Below are positions 31,877-44,120 of a stretch of 64,000 bases of DNA, one piece after another (the first letter of the stretch is position 1; every line of letters begins with the position of its first letter). This stretch comes from Maratus speciosus. Lineage: Eukaryota; Arthropoda; Arachnida; Araneae; Salticidae. The stretch lies in assembly GCA_963932465.1 (NCBI GenBank), contig OZ010794.1, positions 441,007,502 to 441,071,501 on the forward strand, written 5' to 3'. A model generated the notes under the pieces. That model was not told the origin of the DNA, made no database searches, and saw only the letters and a list, made by a program, of their open reading frames with translations. The position numbers and the translations under genes were made by a program.

Positions 31877-33547
31877 ACCCATACATTAAAATTTTCTCAC
31901 GTTTTCAGGTCCCCAGAACACACCTTTATAACATTAAGATCTAAGTTTTTATTTATTGTTATACTACTATTTATTTGAAAGGGAAAAAAAAAAAAAAAAA
32001 AAAAAAAAAGTATTCTGTAAAGTGTTTGAAAAGACAAGTGGAGTCACGCCAGATTTTTTTAACATGTTTATAAAGTAACATTTTGGGGACAAAACTCAAA
32101 ACATTTTTTAGTGTGTTGTTTTTTTAAATGACCTTGGTTATATATCACATTTAATTGTAATCTAGGAGATGCAATATTACAAGGGATCATTGTATTATTT
32201 AATGTGTCTTCATTATAATAATGTAATGTATCTGTGAGAGTGTAAATTGATGAATCCTTTGACAAAATCTGAAAGTAGCAAAGCATTGAAGTATTGCATA
32301 GAAAAATTGCATTTAAATACTTTTGAAAAGTAGTTTGTGGTCACTACTAACAAGTAGTTGTAGTTAACAACATTTTCGATAAAATAGTTAGCTACAATAA
32401 AAAAAGTAGTTTTTCGACCTCTGATTATGGCTTAAGTATTGTGAAGAGGGTTTATGCATATCACTTTGCTTTAAAATATACCGTACTGCAGAGATGGCAC
32501 GGTTAAAACAATTTTTTTTTTTTTTAAACACATTACTTTTTTTTGTGTGTGTGTGTAAATTAGGAGTTTCAAATTATTGGATACAAATAATTATGTTTAA
32601 CACTTCACTTCAGCAGTCAGCATGAGATATGGTGGGTCTAAGTCATGCTTGTATGTGTGTAGGATGATAATTAGTATGTGTTGATAAACATATCTTAAGC
32701 TCCAAAGAGTAAACTCAAAACATGTGAATTTAGCAAAGATAAAAAACATTATATTCAATATTTAGTATGAAATATTTTCATAAAAAAAAGGGATTATTTT
32801 TAGCAAGTAATAAAATAACAAGATGATCTTTAAGATTTCGTTCAAGCTGTAAAAGAAAATTTTCTCAATTGGAAAGATTATAATTTAAGGAAAAAACTCT
32901 TGATATAAGTGGAATAAAAGAGGATATTAAAAAATTGGGTGTTAGTTATAGCATTTCAATAATACCAATCTATTTTTTCTGTTTTTTGCTGAATGAAGTT
33001 GTCAAAAATGTTGACTTGAAGTCATCAATCAAAATAAGTATTTGTATATACAAAAACTCAGACACTGATATTTATATAAATAACAAGTTAAACATTTTGG
33101 AGATACCACCTTGAAGACAAATTTGCTTATAAGTGCTAAGTAATGATTACGCAAAAAAAAAAAAAAAAACATTAAAATGTTCGGTGAACTAATTTTCACT
33201 GCATAAAAACACAAGTCAAAGTAGAGAAATTTTTTTGTTGGTGTTGGCTCCTACAATAAAAATCGCACCAGAGAATTGAATATTAAAAAACTAGAAGAAA
33301 AAAGTTTTTTTCCTTAAAAAAAAAAAAAAAATCAAAACTCAGTTGAATGAGCCCCCGTTTATTTTTAACTAAAATATGTAAGAAGATACTATATTTAAAT
33401 GCTCTATAAAACAATCAAATCCACTGAATATAACAAGAAAATGAGACGAAAATTGAGACAAAATTAACTTGAGACATAATAATAATAAAAAGAAAAGTCT
33501 CCAAAAAAATGTCTAAAAATATATGTTTTTAATTTTTAGTTTGGTCA
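31877..33547. other. Intronic AT-rich sequence, no gene
   Basis: It contains poly(A) runs at 31983-32009 and 33152-33169 and a hAT-end fragment at 32300-32428. Otherwise nothing is recognisable. Confidence 0.5.
32300..32428. repeat. hAT end fragment (AGTAGTT/GTAGCTA family)
   Basis: AGTAGTTGTAGTTAACAACA...GTTAGCTACAATAAAAAAAG then TAGTTTTTCGACCTCTG, repeated at 36475-36528 (GTAGTTGTAGTTAGCTAC...TTTTTCCGACCCCTG). The CAG(A/G)GGTCG terminus, reverse complemented, is hAT-like. The left ends were not identified. Confidence 0.5.
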
Positions 33548-33723
33548 TTTAAAAGTAGGGTTTAATCTAGAGCTAGCCAAATAGCCAAAAAGCTAACTGG
33601 AAGTGCTTTTTGCCCCCAAAGCATTTAGTGAATTAGCCAAATAGCGACAGCCAAAGAAATATGCTGTATCATTCCCATTTTGTTGTTCCACATTTTGTAA
33701 ACCTGCTGCCGTTGCACAAAAAC

Positions 33724-34788
33724 CAGGGTTGCAAAAAAGCCGGCTAAAATTAAAAAAAGCCAGGCCGGTGGCTTTTATTGGCTTTAACCGGCTTTTTTTG
33801 GCCAAAATTGGCCTTTTTTGGCCATAATTGGCTTTTATACAATGAAACATTGTAATTATAAACTACACATTTTAAAGTGTTTTTAATTAGTTTTAATGAC
33901 ATTTAATTGATTTAGACTTTAATAAGTAACCCAATTTCTCAATAATGAGGACATTAATACTGGAATAAAACTTTGATGGTTTTGCTATTGATTTGTAGTC
34001 AGAATTGCAAATATGTCAGCAAAATTTTAAAATGGCCATACCTACTGCTTTATAAAATTAAAGAGGACAATGGTTACTTAGTGACATGTTTTATTACTTA
34101 ATTTTAAGAGCTATTAATATACAAGTCTTATTTTATTTCTAGTACACGTTTAAAATTATACATAGTCTGTCATATTAACAAAAACACCATTTCTCACTAT
34201 TAAAAACATTATTTGAATAGCATATGCATGAACATGCTTAGCAACAAGCTTTTCAAAATTTTATTTAGAGAATTTTTATGGTTTTTTTTTTTCTTGTTTA
34301 AATGTTGTATTTTTTATACACTAATGTACCACTCTCCTCAAATATTATATCCTTTCTAATTTCTCTTTTAACATTTATAACTTAATCTCTCCATATGGAC
34401 ACATAACAATGTTTCCATTTTGATGCTACATTTTGTCATTAATTAAATATAATTTTTTTAATGTGTAGTATACGTGGAGCTATGTAATATAGAATTTCAA
34501 AACACCAGTTTGGAGCCTAACTTATATTCTTTTCAATGTTTAAAATTTTTTTTTCAGACGTAATGCTTTCACAGTTGCCTTCTAGGAGTTATAAAGACTT
34601 ATTTATTTGACAAAATTTAATAGAAATCTATAATTTTTTTAGTAGAAAATATTTATAAATGTATTAAAAATTAATTGATCCAAATTTAAAACGAATTAAC
34701 TGTAAACCAACTTTAAAAAGTAAAAACCGGCTTTTTTCAATAAAAGCCGGCCGGCTTTTTTTGGCCTGGCTAAAAGCCGGCAACCCTG
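33724..34788. mobile_element. Nested hAT MITE (1065 bp) with perfect 8-bp TSD
   Basis: It starts CAGGGTTGCAAAAAAGCCGG and ends AAAAGCCGGCAACCCTG. ACAAAAAC flanks it exactly (33716-33723 and 34789-34796). Both subterminal regions consist of repeated GCCGGCTTTTTTTGGCC-type motifs. The centre is AT-rich and non-coding. Confidence 0.93.
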
Positions 34789-35103
34789 ACAAAAACGGAA
34801 AAAAAGAATCTTGTATTGCATCTGCACTGCGGCAACACTTCAAAATTTGTCTTGTGCTCTCTACGCAAGCATCTTCAAATAGTGTGACGTCATTTGCATC
34901 AGACACGACTCTAGCATATGGCGAAAACAAAAACCACAGATTGTATAAGTATGGGATATGATGTGCACTAGCTTAGAATCATCAATGTGCCAGATGCATG
35001 TCGTATAAACTTTTCAGACTTGAATTTATGCAAGTTCTGGCTACAACGTATAAAGAAATGAAACTAGCTTAATATATTATTCTTTTTTCATAAAAGTGGC
35101 ATT

Positions 35104-35265
35104 ACTGGCATGTTTCCCAATGTGATTTCTTTGTATGAATTTGTAGCATCACTTTTGTTGTCCAGCAGACTGAAGGAGGATTCAGTCTCATGAATATAAC
35201 AAAAACTGACTTGAGAAAAAAACTGACAATCAAGAATTTAAGTAACTTGATGATTAATTTGAAAT
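35104..35265 (+). pseudogene. hAT transposase dimerisation-domain remnant
   Basis: 35164-35265 reads TEGGFSLMNITKTDLRKKL then TIKNLSNLMINLK and a stop, matching the ERGFS.MN..K...R..L....L..LM core of hAT C-termini. The preceding bases give GMFPNVISLYEFVASLLLSS in another frame, so a frameshift separates them. A minus-strand frame over 35102-35473 is the antisense shadow. Confidence 0.75.
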
Positions 35266-35508
35266 AATTTTGAAAAGAATTTCCATTAAAAAAAGCATTT
35301 GCTGTGTGGTATACGGCCAAATCTCGAAGGTTCAATCTTACAGAGTGATGTATTTGTTTGTATATTGCATAACTAAAAATAATACTCATGTATATAGAAA
35401 TTTTGTATAAGTAAAACTTTTTTTTTTCCTTGGCTAAAGCTATTTTTATTTGGCTAGAAGTTATTGGCTGCAATTAGCTAAAAATCCCCTTTTCCTAGAT
35501 CAAACCCT

Positions 35509-35939
35509 AAAAAGTAATGAGTATTATTACACAGCTTAGAAAAAAAGCATGCTTATAGCAGGGCTGCAGAATATGCCAGATCTGGCGATCTAGGATAGGG
35601 AGAAATTTCAGCCATCTAGGGAAATTTTGGAGAAAAATATACAATTAAATCCATTTTAACAATGAATTACATAATTCCCAGAGCCGGAAAAACTTTCACT
35701 ACAAATAGAAAGATCCGTATGACGACCTTCACAAAATCGATCTAGAATAATATGTACTGTATATACTCGCGCATAAGTTAAGAAATTTTGTTGGGGGAAA
35801 TGTTGGGAGTAAACATTTTCTGCACCCCTGGTTTATAGTCCAGTGGCTACTTAAATGTTTAAGAAAAGTTTTGTAAAACTACAGTACATTTTAAGATTAA
35901 TAGTCTAAAAGTTTTCCCTGCTTATTTTCTGTCGCTTCT
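35509..35939. other. Intronic sequence, possible hAT end at about 35562
   Basis: CAGGGCTGCAGAATATGCC at 35562 looks like a hAT terminus, but no partner end was found. No coding is supported. Confidence 0.35.
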
Positions 35940-35947
35940 CTCTCTCT

Positions 35948-35983
<36 letters not shown>

Positions 35984-35994
35984 GGGGGGGGGGG

Positions 35995-36055
<61 letters not shown>
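35938..36055. repeat. Compound simple repeat: (TC)n T(31) G(15) (AG)n
   Basis: The run order is (TC)6, about 31 T, about 15 G, then about 27 AG dinucleotides. Two minus-strand frames over it (Ser-Leu repeats) are artefacts. Confidence 0.95.
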
Positions 36056-36058
<3 letters not shown>

Positions 36059-36278
36059 GGCAAAACTTGGCAGTTTTAGAGGAGAAGTGACAATATACAA
36101 TACTTCTTGAAAGAAGGTGCGAAGACTTAACGGCTAAATGTAAAATCATTTCAGAAATAACAAAAGTTTTATTTTGAATGAAAGATCATACTGGCTCGTA
36201 GAGTTAGGTGCTATACTTATATAACGTTATAAACTTTCTGGTATTTTTAGGCCCCTCCTTCCTCGTTACCATATCATA

Positions 36279-36437
36279 CAGGGCGTCCATATTTAAACGA
36301 CCCTACTTTAAAGTTGTGAAAGACATAATAAAGAGATGGGAATTTGTTTAAGCAAAAGTTCAAAATTTCACCACCAGAGGGCGATTTTTAATAAATGACA
36401 CATTTAGCATTAGGGTCGTTTAATTATGGACATCCTG
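36279..36437. mobile_element. mariner-type MITE (159 bp)
   Basis: The ends are CAGGGCGTCCATATTTAAAC and, reverse complemented, CAGGATGTCCATAATTAAAC; both continue GACCCTA. TA flanks both sides (36277-36278, 36438-36439). It has no coding. Confidence 0.88.
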
Positions 36438-36549
36438 TACAAAGAACACGCACCCCCTTCCCCTACTACATTTTCGATACAGTAGTTGTAGTTAGCTACA
36501 ATAAAAAAGTAGTTTTTCCGACCCCTGATTATTGGGGTTATTCTATCCC

Positions 36550-37827
36550 CATATTATCCGGGAAGAAGAGTCCAAGACTCAACTTTAAAATTATGGGCTG
36601 AGAAGGTGAGAAAATTAGGGGATGAAAAATGCATGACGCACAAAAAGTTCAAGAAGCCCTAAACCAGGCCCTACGGGGACCCAGGGTCTTAACTGGAATG
36701 TAGAAATTGGAGAATAACTAAATGGAAAAAAGGTTCCAAAAATGAAGATCAGGTTTTAGGAAGCAATTTATTAACAATTTATGATGCAAAAATTTCAAGG
36801 GGCCAGGGACTTCTGGCATGTGGTTGGGTATAAAGATTTTTTTTAGTGGTTTTAAAAGTAATCAGAGGTCACTAGAACTTGTTAAAGAAAAATGCAAGCA
36901 ATTTGGATAATTTTTAAAGAACTTGCACCTAGGGCCCCAAGAAGGCAATTAATATTCAAAATTGGTGATAGCTGAAGGCCCTGAGAACTTGTTAGGAAAA
37001 AAAAAAAATAAAGCTAGTGAATCAGACCACTTTTATGAGAGCTATAATAGGAGACCCAAAAGGGACCAACTGATAGTTGAGCAAGGACCTAACACGAAAA
37101 CATGTTAAAATGTTTTAGTACTAGCGTTTTAGATTTTCAATTAGTCAAAATTAAGCATAGGGTATGAATTATTCGTTAGAATAATATTTTAAAGAAATGT
37201 GCAAAAAATTGGGTAAATGCTTACAAAAAGGGTCCTAGAGTGGGAATAAAAATAGGAGGGTTTGGTCTGGGAAGAAGAGTCTAAAGCTCAACTTTAAAAT
37301 TATGCACCGAGAATGTGGTAAAATTAGGGGGTGAAAAATGCATAGCACACAGAAAGTTCAAGGAGCCCTGGGAACAACAAGGAGCCCCCCCCCCCCCCCC
37401 CCCCCCAAGGTCTTAACTTGAATGTAGAAACTGAAAGTATCTGAATGGAAAAAGGACCTCAAAAATGAAGATCAGATTAAAAAGAAGCAATTTATTAATA
37501 ATTTATTTAGGACGCAAAAACTTCAAGGGGCCCTGTACCGGGACCCAGTGGGCGAGGGTCTTAACTAGAATGTAGAAATGGGGGAAAACTAAATGGAGAT
37601 ATGGCCCCGAAAACAAAGAAGATTGGATAAAATGGGGGCAAGTTATTAATAATTTACGGCATAAAAACTTAAGGGTCCCAGGCCCTTACAAAGTTACAAA
37701 ATTAAAAATCTGAGCCTTAGGTGGATCAGGACCTGTCTTGCACTATCTTCGCCTGAATTTCCAGACTTCTACGTGCGGTAGATTTCGCTAGCCATCACAG
37801 AGTGAAACTTTCTTTTATTAGCATAGA
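36550..37827 (-). repeat. Imperfect tandem repeats ending at a Helitron-like 5' end (37827)
   Basis: Blocks GGAAGAAGAGTC(C/T)AA and ACTCAACTTTAAAATTATG (36560, 37272), GGTCTTAACT.GAATGTAGAAA (36686, 37409, 37557) and AAGCAATTTATTAA.AATTTA (36760, 37483) recur at about 710-bp and shorter spacings. On the minus strand the outer edge is A|TCTATGCTAATAAAAGAAAG at 37827, like 22142. A related 120-bp piece is at 49915-50035. A C(22) run lies at 37386-37406. Confidence 0.6.
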
Positions 37828-37849
37828 TTATTAGCAATCAAAGATTGTT

Positions 37850-38828
37850 TATTAAGATTATGTATTAATGTTATTAATGTTAAGATTATGTATTAAGTAT
37901 TAATGTTTCACTAGCATATTGTTTTCTGAACATAAGATATACCTGTTACTAATAATGTTTAAATTATTTTCAAATGAAGTTATATTATATATCCAACAAT
38001 GTTTAATTTTATCAACAAATATGGATGTATTGTATATGTAATATGAAAAGTTATTAAAAAAAAAATGGGTACTATTTATTTTGATTTAAATAACTACGAT
38101 ATTGAATTTGTGCTTTCGAATGTTCCTTCAAAACATACTTCCAAGAAAGAAACTAATGCAAAGAAGTGAAAGGCAAAAACTAAATGGCCCAAGGGTTGTG
38201 AAAGGCAAAATACAAGAACAAAATCTTTTTTTTTTTTTTTTTTTTCTTTTCTTTTTTTTTTTTTACTTTTCCATATTTTTTATAGACTTAGAATTTATGT
38301 TATCATTAACAATATCAGGAAAAGCCCTTTATTAGTCTGACGATAATGTCCATGTTGTCATCACCAGGACGACTTTCTTTTACTTAATTTCTGATTTGAT
38401 TGAAAAAACTCACATGATTCTAAAGAAAGAGATAATGCCAATCCAATGGTGCATTTCCTATACTCTGGAAATATAAATTATGAACTATTCTCAACATGCT
38501 CTCAGATATAAAATTTGCAAAACACTATCACTGAAAAATGTTTATACTTAATAAGCAATTTCTTAATTTTGTATTTATGAAATTATTTTGATATTTTCCA
38601 AAAATATTTAAGGGCAATTTTACCGCTTGACATTTTCTGGATGAATGAAATACAGTTCTAAACAGGTAAAATGCTCCATTATGTGTGTGATGGTGAGCAC
38701 TAATAAATGAAGAAATTAAAAGACTAGAAAGCGATGCGCATCAGTTTTTGTTACACGCAGCAGTGCCAAGTTATGACAGCTATCAGCAACCAGAGTTGTA
38801 GCTGTTATATACATACCAATGCAAACAG
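37850..38828. other. Intronic AT-rich sequence, nothing recognised
   Basis: It contains short direct repeats AAGATTATGTATTAA(T)G near 37854-37903 and a pyrimidine-rich T run at 38226-38265. No gene or TE end is seen. Confidence 0.5.
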
Positions 38829-39137
38829 CAGTTTCCCCCAGGCAGTTTCAGGAAGGTGCTGTGCCCCGCCTGCCCCTTGGTTTACAAAATAGCACCCTTC
38901 TTGCCTCTCCATTAAAAAAAGTGCCTTTTTTCTTTTTTGCATTAAAAAATTTACTTACATAGTAAAATCTGACTCAATGTTGCTTTGAAAAGAGATATCT
39001 AAGTTTTAAATATTAAAAGTGACTTTAAAAATCAAAAAAGTGCTCTTAAGAATCCAAAACATGCCCTTAAGCATAAAAAAAAGTGCCCTTTTCTCAACAG
39101 CAGCACCCTGCCCTTTTTTAAATCAAAGGGAAACTCT
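38829..39137. mobile_element. hAT MITE (309 bp) with perfect 8-bp TSD
   Basis: It starts CAGTTTCCCCCAGGCA and ends AAAGGGAAACTCT. GCAAACAG flanks it exactly (38821-38828 and 39138-39145). Subterminal repeats contain GTGC(C/T)CTTTTTT and AGTGCCCTT motifs. It is non-coding. Confidence 0.85.
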
Positions 39138-39145
39138 GCAAACAG

Positions 39146-41066
39146 TTATGTCTAATTTTTGTTACATGCAGAGGTACCAATTTTCAATGAGAGCTATCAG
39201 TAAACACAGTAGTAGATGTAATGTACACATATAGAAGTATGCACACATTACTGTTAAATAATAATTTTTAGAAATAAATATATATATTAACTTATTAATA
39301 TATATATATACATATAAACATGAATATAAACATGATTTTAAATAATAAAAAATATATATCATTATTTCTGTTGTCAATATCTCATTTTCCATGCATTTAC
39401 AAAATGGAGAATGATGAATGAGAAATCATTTGAACGATTTTCAATTGGCTTCTGGCAGAGCACACTCGTATTTCATTAAAAACGAAGTTAGCATTGTTTT
39501 CATAAATGAACAAAAATTAACACCAAAATAAAACCTCATTATATCACGCTCAGCAATGATTATAAAAAATAAATAGTACAAAAAAGATAAAACGTGACAT
39601 CTTTGCATGGGTTTATTTTATATTTATAATTTAAAAGCAAATTGAAATTGGAATGTTGAGAAGAATAGATAGCATCGATCAAACAAAGCAGTGTTATTTC
39701 ATGTGTATCCTAAAAGTTTGCTTTGTTATATTCGATTAAATTGCATTTTATATGTGTTCAATTTATTTTTCTTTGCCCCATGTTTTTCTCAAAGCGATAT
39801 CCTTTAATGCAGTTGTAAAATACGATTGTTAACTTTTTCTCACTCATGCTTTTAGCTATCTTTGGTAATTTTTGACTGTAATTTTGATGGAATAAATGAG
39901 ACGATATCATGGCTTGACTAATGTTGTTTATAGGTATTTTTATCCTTTTTTAAAATTTAAACATGCATCTAAAAAATATTAGATATTTCCAAAAATACTA
40001 GACTGAAATTCACTAATACATATTTTATTATTCATGTCAACTTCCCTTTTTCTACGCACATACAAAACACACTACAATGAATGAGGTATACAAGTTCTTG
40101 AACAGTTTTTTTTTTGACATGGTACACTCTAATTTTGCTAAAACACACTGCTTGATAAAAAAAACTGCTATTAATTAAAAATTAATGAAAAAAGGATCAG
40201 GAAAAAAAATTCAAAGATTACAATAACACTTTGAAAACCTTGCACAGGTCCACCAGTTCTTTATTCAGTTAATAGTAAACTTCCTTGGCTACTTAAAATT
40301 TTTTTTCTTGTGAGAGTTACAGAAAATGTATTCTTAACTTTCATAAAGTATTTATTTTAATAAAAATAAAACATGAAATGTGTTTGAGGGCAGACATAGT
40401 ATTTCCAAAGATAAGTTTCTTTAAAAAAGTCCAATAATAACAGTGCATGTGATCACTTTTGCACTTCGCATGAAATACTATGCCATGGATGCAAGAATGA
40501 AGCATTTTCTAGTTAAAAAAACATATAATTGTAATTTTTTGTTTAAATATAATTTACACACCATATTGCATCTGCACTACCATTTTTCAGATCAATTTCT
40601 TCAAAGTTTTAAACTGATTCATGCTAAATTCAGTTTCTAATTCAGCTTTCTCTAAATTATATTTCAGCTTTGTCTAAAACTTAGGTCATTTTCTTTTTAA
40701 CAGAAACATTTGCAACTGCTGCATATTTCACAAATGGATCAGTCACAGATCCCCCTCACACAAACACACACACACATATTCCTCACAGTTAACATAAAAC
40801 TTTCTTACATCTTTGTAGAATTGTTCAACTTTATCAGCATGGATATATTTTAAAATGAAACATGGTTTCTGGAGCAATCTCAAGATCATTGCCTTTTTTT
40901 TTTTTTTGCCCCCCACCTCCCCCCTCTTTATTTTATTTTTTTTTTTCTTTAAAGCACAGCTAAGGTTTCAAGCAGCTTTCAACATCGCAATCTGTTTTAC
41001 ATTGGGTTTCACACTTTTATCACAATCTAAAATTTTAGCACAACTTTTTATCATGATTGTTTTAAT
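39146..41066. other. Intronic AT-rich sequence, nothing recognised
   Basis: About 1.9 kb with no supported gene or element boundary. It has AT dinucleotide runs near 39281-39312, a (CA)n-type tract near 40760 and T/C homopolymers at 40894-40946. Confidence 0.55.
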
Positions 41067-41073
41067 CATTAAT

Positions 41074-43048
41074 CAGTGATGGAACAGCATGGACCTGATT
41101 TTGGAGCAGCAAAAAGCCATTTTGGAGCGGCAAAAACGCTCATTTTGGAGCAGCAAAAAGCCACTTTGGAGCAGAAAATAACTATTTTGGAGCATCAAAC
41201 TGTCATTTTGGTATTCTTTGACGAAATTGTTTTTTCTGCAATTCTTTGACGAAATTTGCGTTTTTCCTGCAATTCTTTCACATAATTCGCTTTTTTTCGC
41301 AATCCATTGACAAAATTCGCGTATTTTTTCACGAGTTATTCGGGGCCCTTAGTTGAAATCAGCGTTTTTTCGCTATCTTTGATGAAATTAGCGTGTTTTT
41401 CAAAATCTTGTGACGAAATTTCCAATTTTTTGTGACCTTTTGATGAAATTTGTGTTTTTTCGCAATCTTTAAATGAAATTTGTGTTTTTCCTAATTTTTT
41501 GAGCTCGTTTTGTTCGTTTTCTTTGACGAATATGGCGATCCTTTGACAAAATTCACATTTTTTTCTGTGATCCTTTGACAAAACTAGCGTGTTTTTTGCG
41601 ATCTTTTGACAAAATTCGAGTGTTTTTTGCGACCTTTTCATGAAATTTGCGGGGGTTTTTTCGCAATATTTTAACGAAAGTAGCTTTTTTTTTTTTTACA
41701 TGATTTTTTGATGGTGTTTTGTTCTTTTTTGACGAAGTTAGCTATCCTTTGATAAAATTCACGCTTTTTATGTGATCCTTTGACGAAATGCGCACATTTT
41801 TCGCGATCTTTTGACAAAATTTGTGTTTTATTCGCGATCTTTTGATAAAATTTGCGGGTTTTTTTTGCGATATTTTTACTTAAGAAGTGTTTTTTCACGA
41901 TTTTTTGACCCAGTTTTGTTTGTTTTTTGAGGAAATTAGCGATCTTTTGACAAAATTCATGTTTTTTTCGCGATCCTTTGAAAAAAATTCGTGTTTTTAG
42001 CAAACTTTTTACGAAATTCGCGTGTTTTTTGCGACCTTTTGATGAAATTTGCTGTTTTTTTTCGTGATATTTTAACGAAAGCAGCATTTTTTCATGATCT
42101 TTTGACAGTGTTTTGACAATGTTAGCGCTCCTTTGACAAAAATCAAGATTTTTTTCGTGATCCTTTGATGAAATTCGCGTGTTGTTCGCGATCTTTTGAC
42201 GAAAATCTCGTGTTTTTCGCGATCTTTGGTCGAAATTTGCGACCTTTTGATGAAATTTGCGGTATTTTCCTATCTTTTAAATAAATTAGCATTTTTTCAC
42301 GATCTTTTGACCTTGTTTTGTTCGTTTTTGGACGAAATTAGCGATTCTTTGGCAAATTCATGTTTTTCTCGTGATCCTTCGAGAAATTCGTGTTTTTTCG
42401 CGATCTTTTGACGGAATTCACATGTTTTTCGCGATCTTTCGATGGAATTCGCGTGTTTTGCAAGATCTTTTGGCAAATTTCGCAATCTTCGGACGAAATC
42501 TGCACTTTATTCGCGATCTTCTGACGAAATCTATGTTTTTCCGCGATCAACGAAATCAATGTTTTTTCCGCGATCTTTTGACGGAATTCACATGTTTTTC
42601 ACGATCTTTTGACGGAATTCATGTGTTTTGCGTGATCTTTAGGCAAAATTAGCGTGTTTTTCGCGATCTTTGGCAAAATTAGCGTGTTTTTCGAGATCTT
42701 TCGACAAAATTTGCGTGTTTTTGCGATCTTCTGACGAAATCTGCCTTTATTCGCAATCTTTAAACGAAATCATGTTTTTCTGCGATCTTTTGTCCGCGTT
42801 CTGTTCGTTTTTTTGACGAAATTAGCGATCCCTTGTTAAAATTCACGTTTTTTTCCGTGATCATTTGAGAAACATCGCGTGTTTTTCGCTTTCTTTTGAC
42901 CAAATTCGCATGTTTATCGCAATATTTTGGCGAAATTAGAGTGGAAAATTATCGATTTGGCGCAGTTGGGCGCAATTTTTTTGAAAAATGATCATTTTGG
43001 CGCAAAAATGCGCAGCATTATCAATTTGGCGCAGCTGTTCCAGCACTG
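41074..43048 (+). mobile_element. hAT-like element (about 2 kb) made mostly of minisatellite
   Basis: The left end is CAGTGATGGAACAGC. The right end, reverse complemented, is CAGTGCTGGAACAGC. CATTAAT lies on both flanks (41067-41073 and 43049-43055). Next to the ends are different short repeats, TTTTGGAGCAGCAAAAA on the left and TTTGGCGCAG on the right. The core is the 31-bp minisatellite. It has no transposase. Confidence 0.82.
41213..42945 (+). repeat. 31-bp minisatellite, large degenerate block (about 50 units)
   Basis: Units with CGCGATC(T/C)TTTGACGAAATT(C/T)GCGTGTTTT repeat for about 1.7 kb, in the same orientation as the other blocks. Overlapping frames on both strands across it (for example 41336-41641 minus and 42371-42652 plus) are translations of the repeat, not genes. 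Confidence 0.92.
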
Positions 43049-43065
43049 CATTAATCCATTATTAA

Positions 43066-43592
43066 CCCATTTTAGGCCAAGCATAGAGATTTTATAAAAT
43101 GGGGTATTATTTTCATTGATATATGCTTAAATTACATTCATTAAGACAAAAAAAAAAGTTTCGTGCATGAAAAATAATATTTTATTTTAGAAATAAAATG
43201 ATTTCGACATTTTAATGCATTTGGTCAATGGTGCGCTAACACACCATTAAATTTTTTATATTTTTTATGACATTTGTTTTATTATTATTTTATTTACAGA
43301 ACTTGCAACTTTAATTCGTTATAAAAGATATGATTCATCTCATGTGGAACAATTATACATTTTCAAAAAGTCGAATTTGTCAATAACTGTTTTAATTAAA
43401 AAAAAAACTAGCGTATTTTGAAAATTTCTCAACAGAAAGTGTTTACTCCAATTGAATTGCTGATATTTTAGATGTCTCCAGAACCCTTTAAAAATAGCAG
43501 AAACATAACATTAGTGAAAAATACTTGTCACAGTGTTAATAAAAAAATATTTATTGAAATGGCACGTTTACGCACCTTTGGCTGAAAATGGG
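43066..43592. mobile_element. piggyBac-like MITE with TTAA flanks (527 bp)
   Basis: TTAA (43062-43065 and 43593-43596) flanks CCCATTTTAGGCCAAG on the left and, reverse complemented, CCCATTTTCAGCCAAAGG on the right. It is AT-rich inside and has no coding. Confidence 0.8.
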
Positions 43593-43596
43593 TTAA

Positions 43597-44120
43597 GGGA
43601 AAAACAAAACAAAAAACATAGCATGTTGCAATCTAATAACAAAACATAAAGCATAAATACAAATCAGTCACGCAACCGTTGTCTATGATCATAAATCAGC
43701 ATGGAAAAGTTAAGTTGGAGCATTACTTCGAGAATCAGTATATGCAAACTGTGGTCCGGAATTTTTAAAAACAGAATTTTAAATCTTAACACATGTAGGT
43801 GAATTGGTTAGTTCTGAACATTTTCAAAATAAAGCACCAGAGAACAAAAATTCCGCCAGATTTTAAGAGCAGCTGCACATACATGTATCTTGCCACTGGA
43901 ATTGGCTTCATGCTTTCAGCCAATGAACAAAGCCATTACTAGCAAGAAATAGGAAGCAACACCTGTTGATTGTTTATATTTCATCACCAATGTCTGAAAT
44001 TAAAAGAATAATAGCTAACATGCTTTATTATTGAACATTGCCGGAATTTTTGTGCAGATGATGTTTGAACTGTCAAAAAAATAATCTAAAAAAAAGTTTT
44101 AACAACAACAAAAAACTTAC
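43597..44120. other. UBE2Q intron sequence, nothing recognised
   Basis: No reading frame or repeat boundary is supported; it precedes the candidate microexon donor at 44115-44120. Confidence 0.5.

Larger units (their letters stand above)
33557..35508 (+). mobile_element. hAT element (about 1.95 kb) hosting a second hAT
   Basis: The left end is AGGGTTTAATCTAG. The right end, reverse complemented, is AGGGTTTGATCTAG. Both ends are rich in GCCAAATAGC/TAGCT-type motifs. It contains a hAT dimerisation-domain remnant on the plus strand near 35164-35265, and it is interrupted at 33724-34788 by another hAT. A-rich flanks (TTAAAAGT versus TAAAAAGT) are a possible 8-bp duplication with one mismatch. 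Confidence 0.72.

Noticed and set aside
35102..35473. 123-codon minus-strand frame
   Set aside because: The plus strand of this segment carries the hAT dimerisation-domain motif; the minus frame is its shadow.
35897..36149. Ser-Leu repeat frames on the minus strand
   Set aside because: They translate the AG/T/G simple repeat in two frames.
41336..42652. Several charged Lys/Phe-rich frames on both strands
   Set aside because: All are readings of the 31-bp minisatellite.
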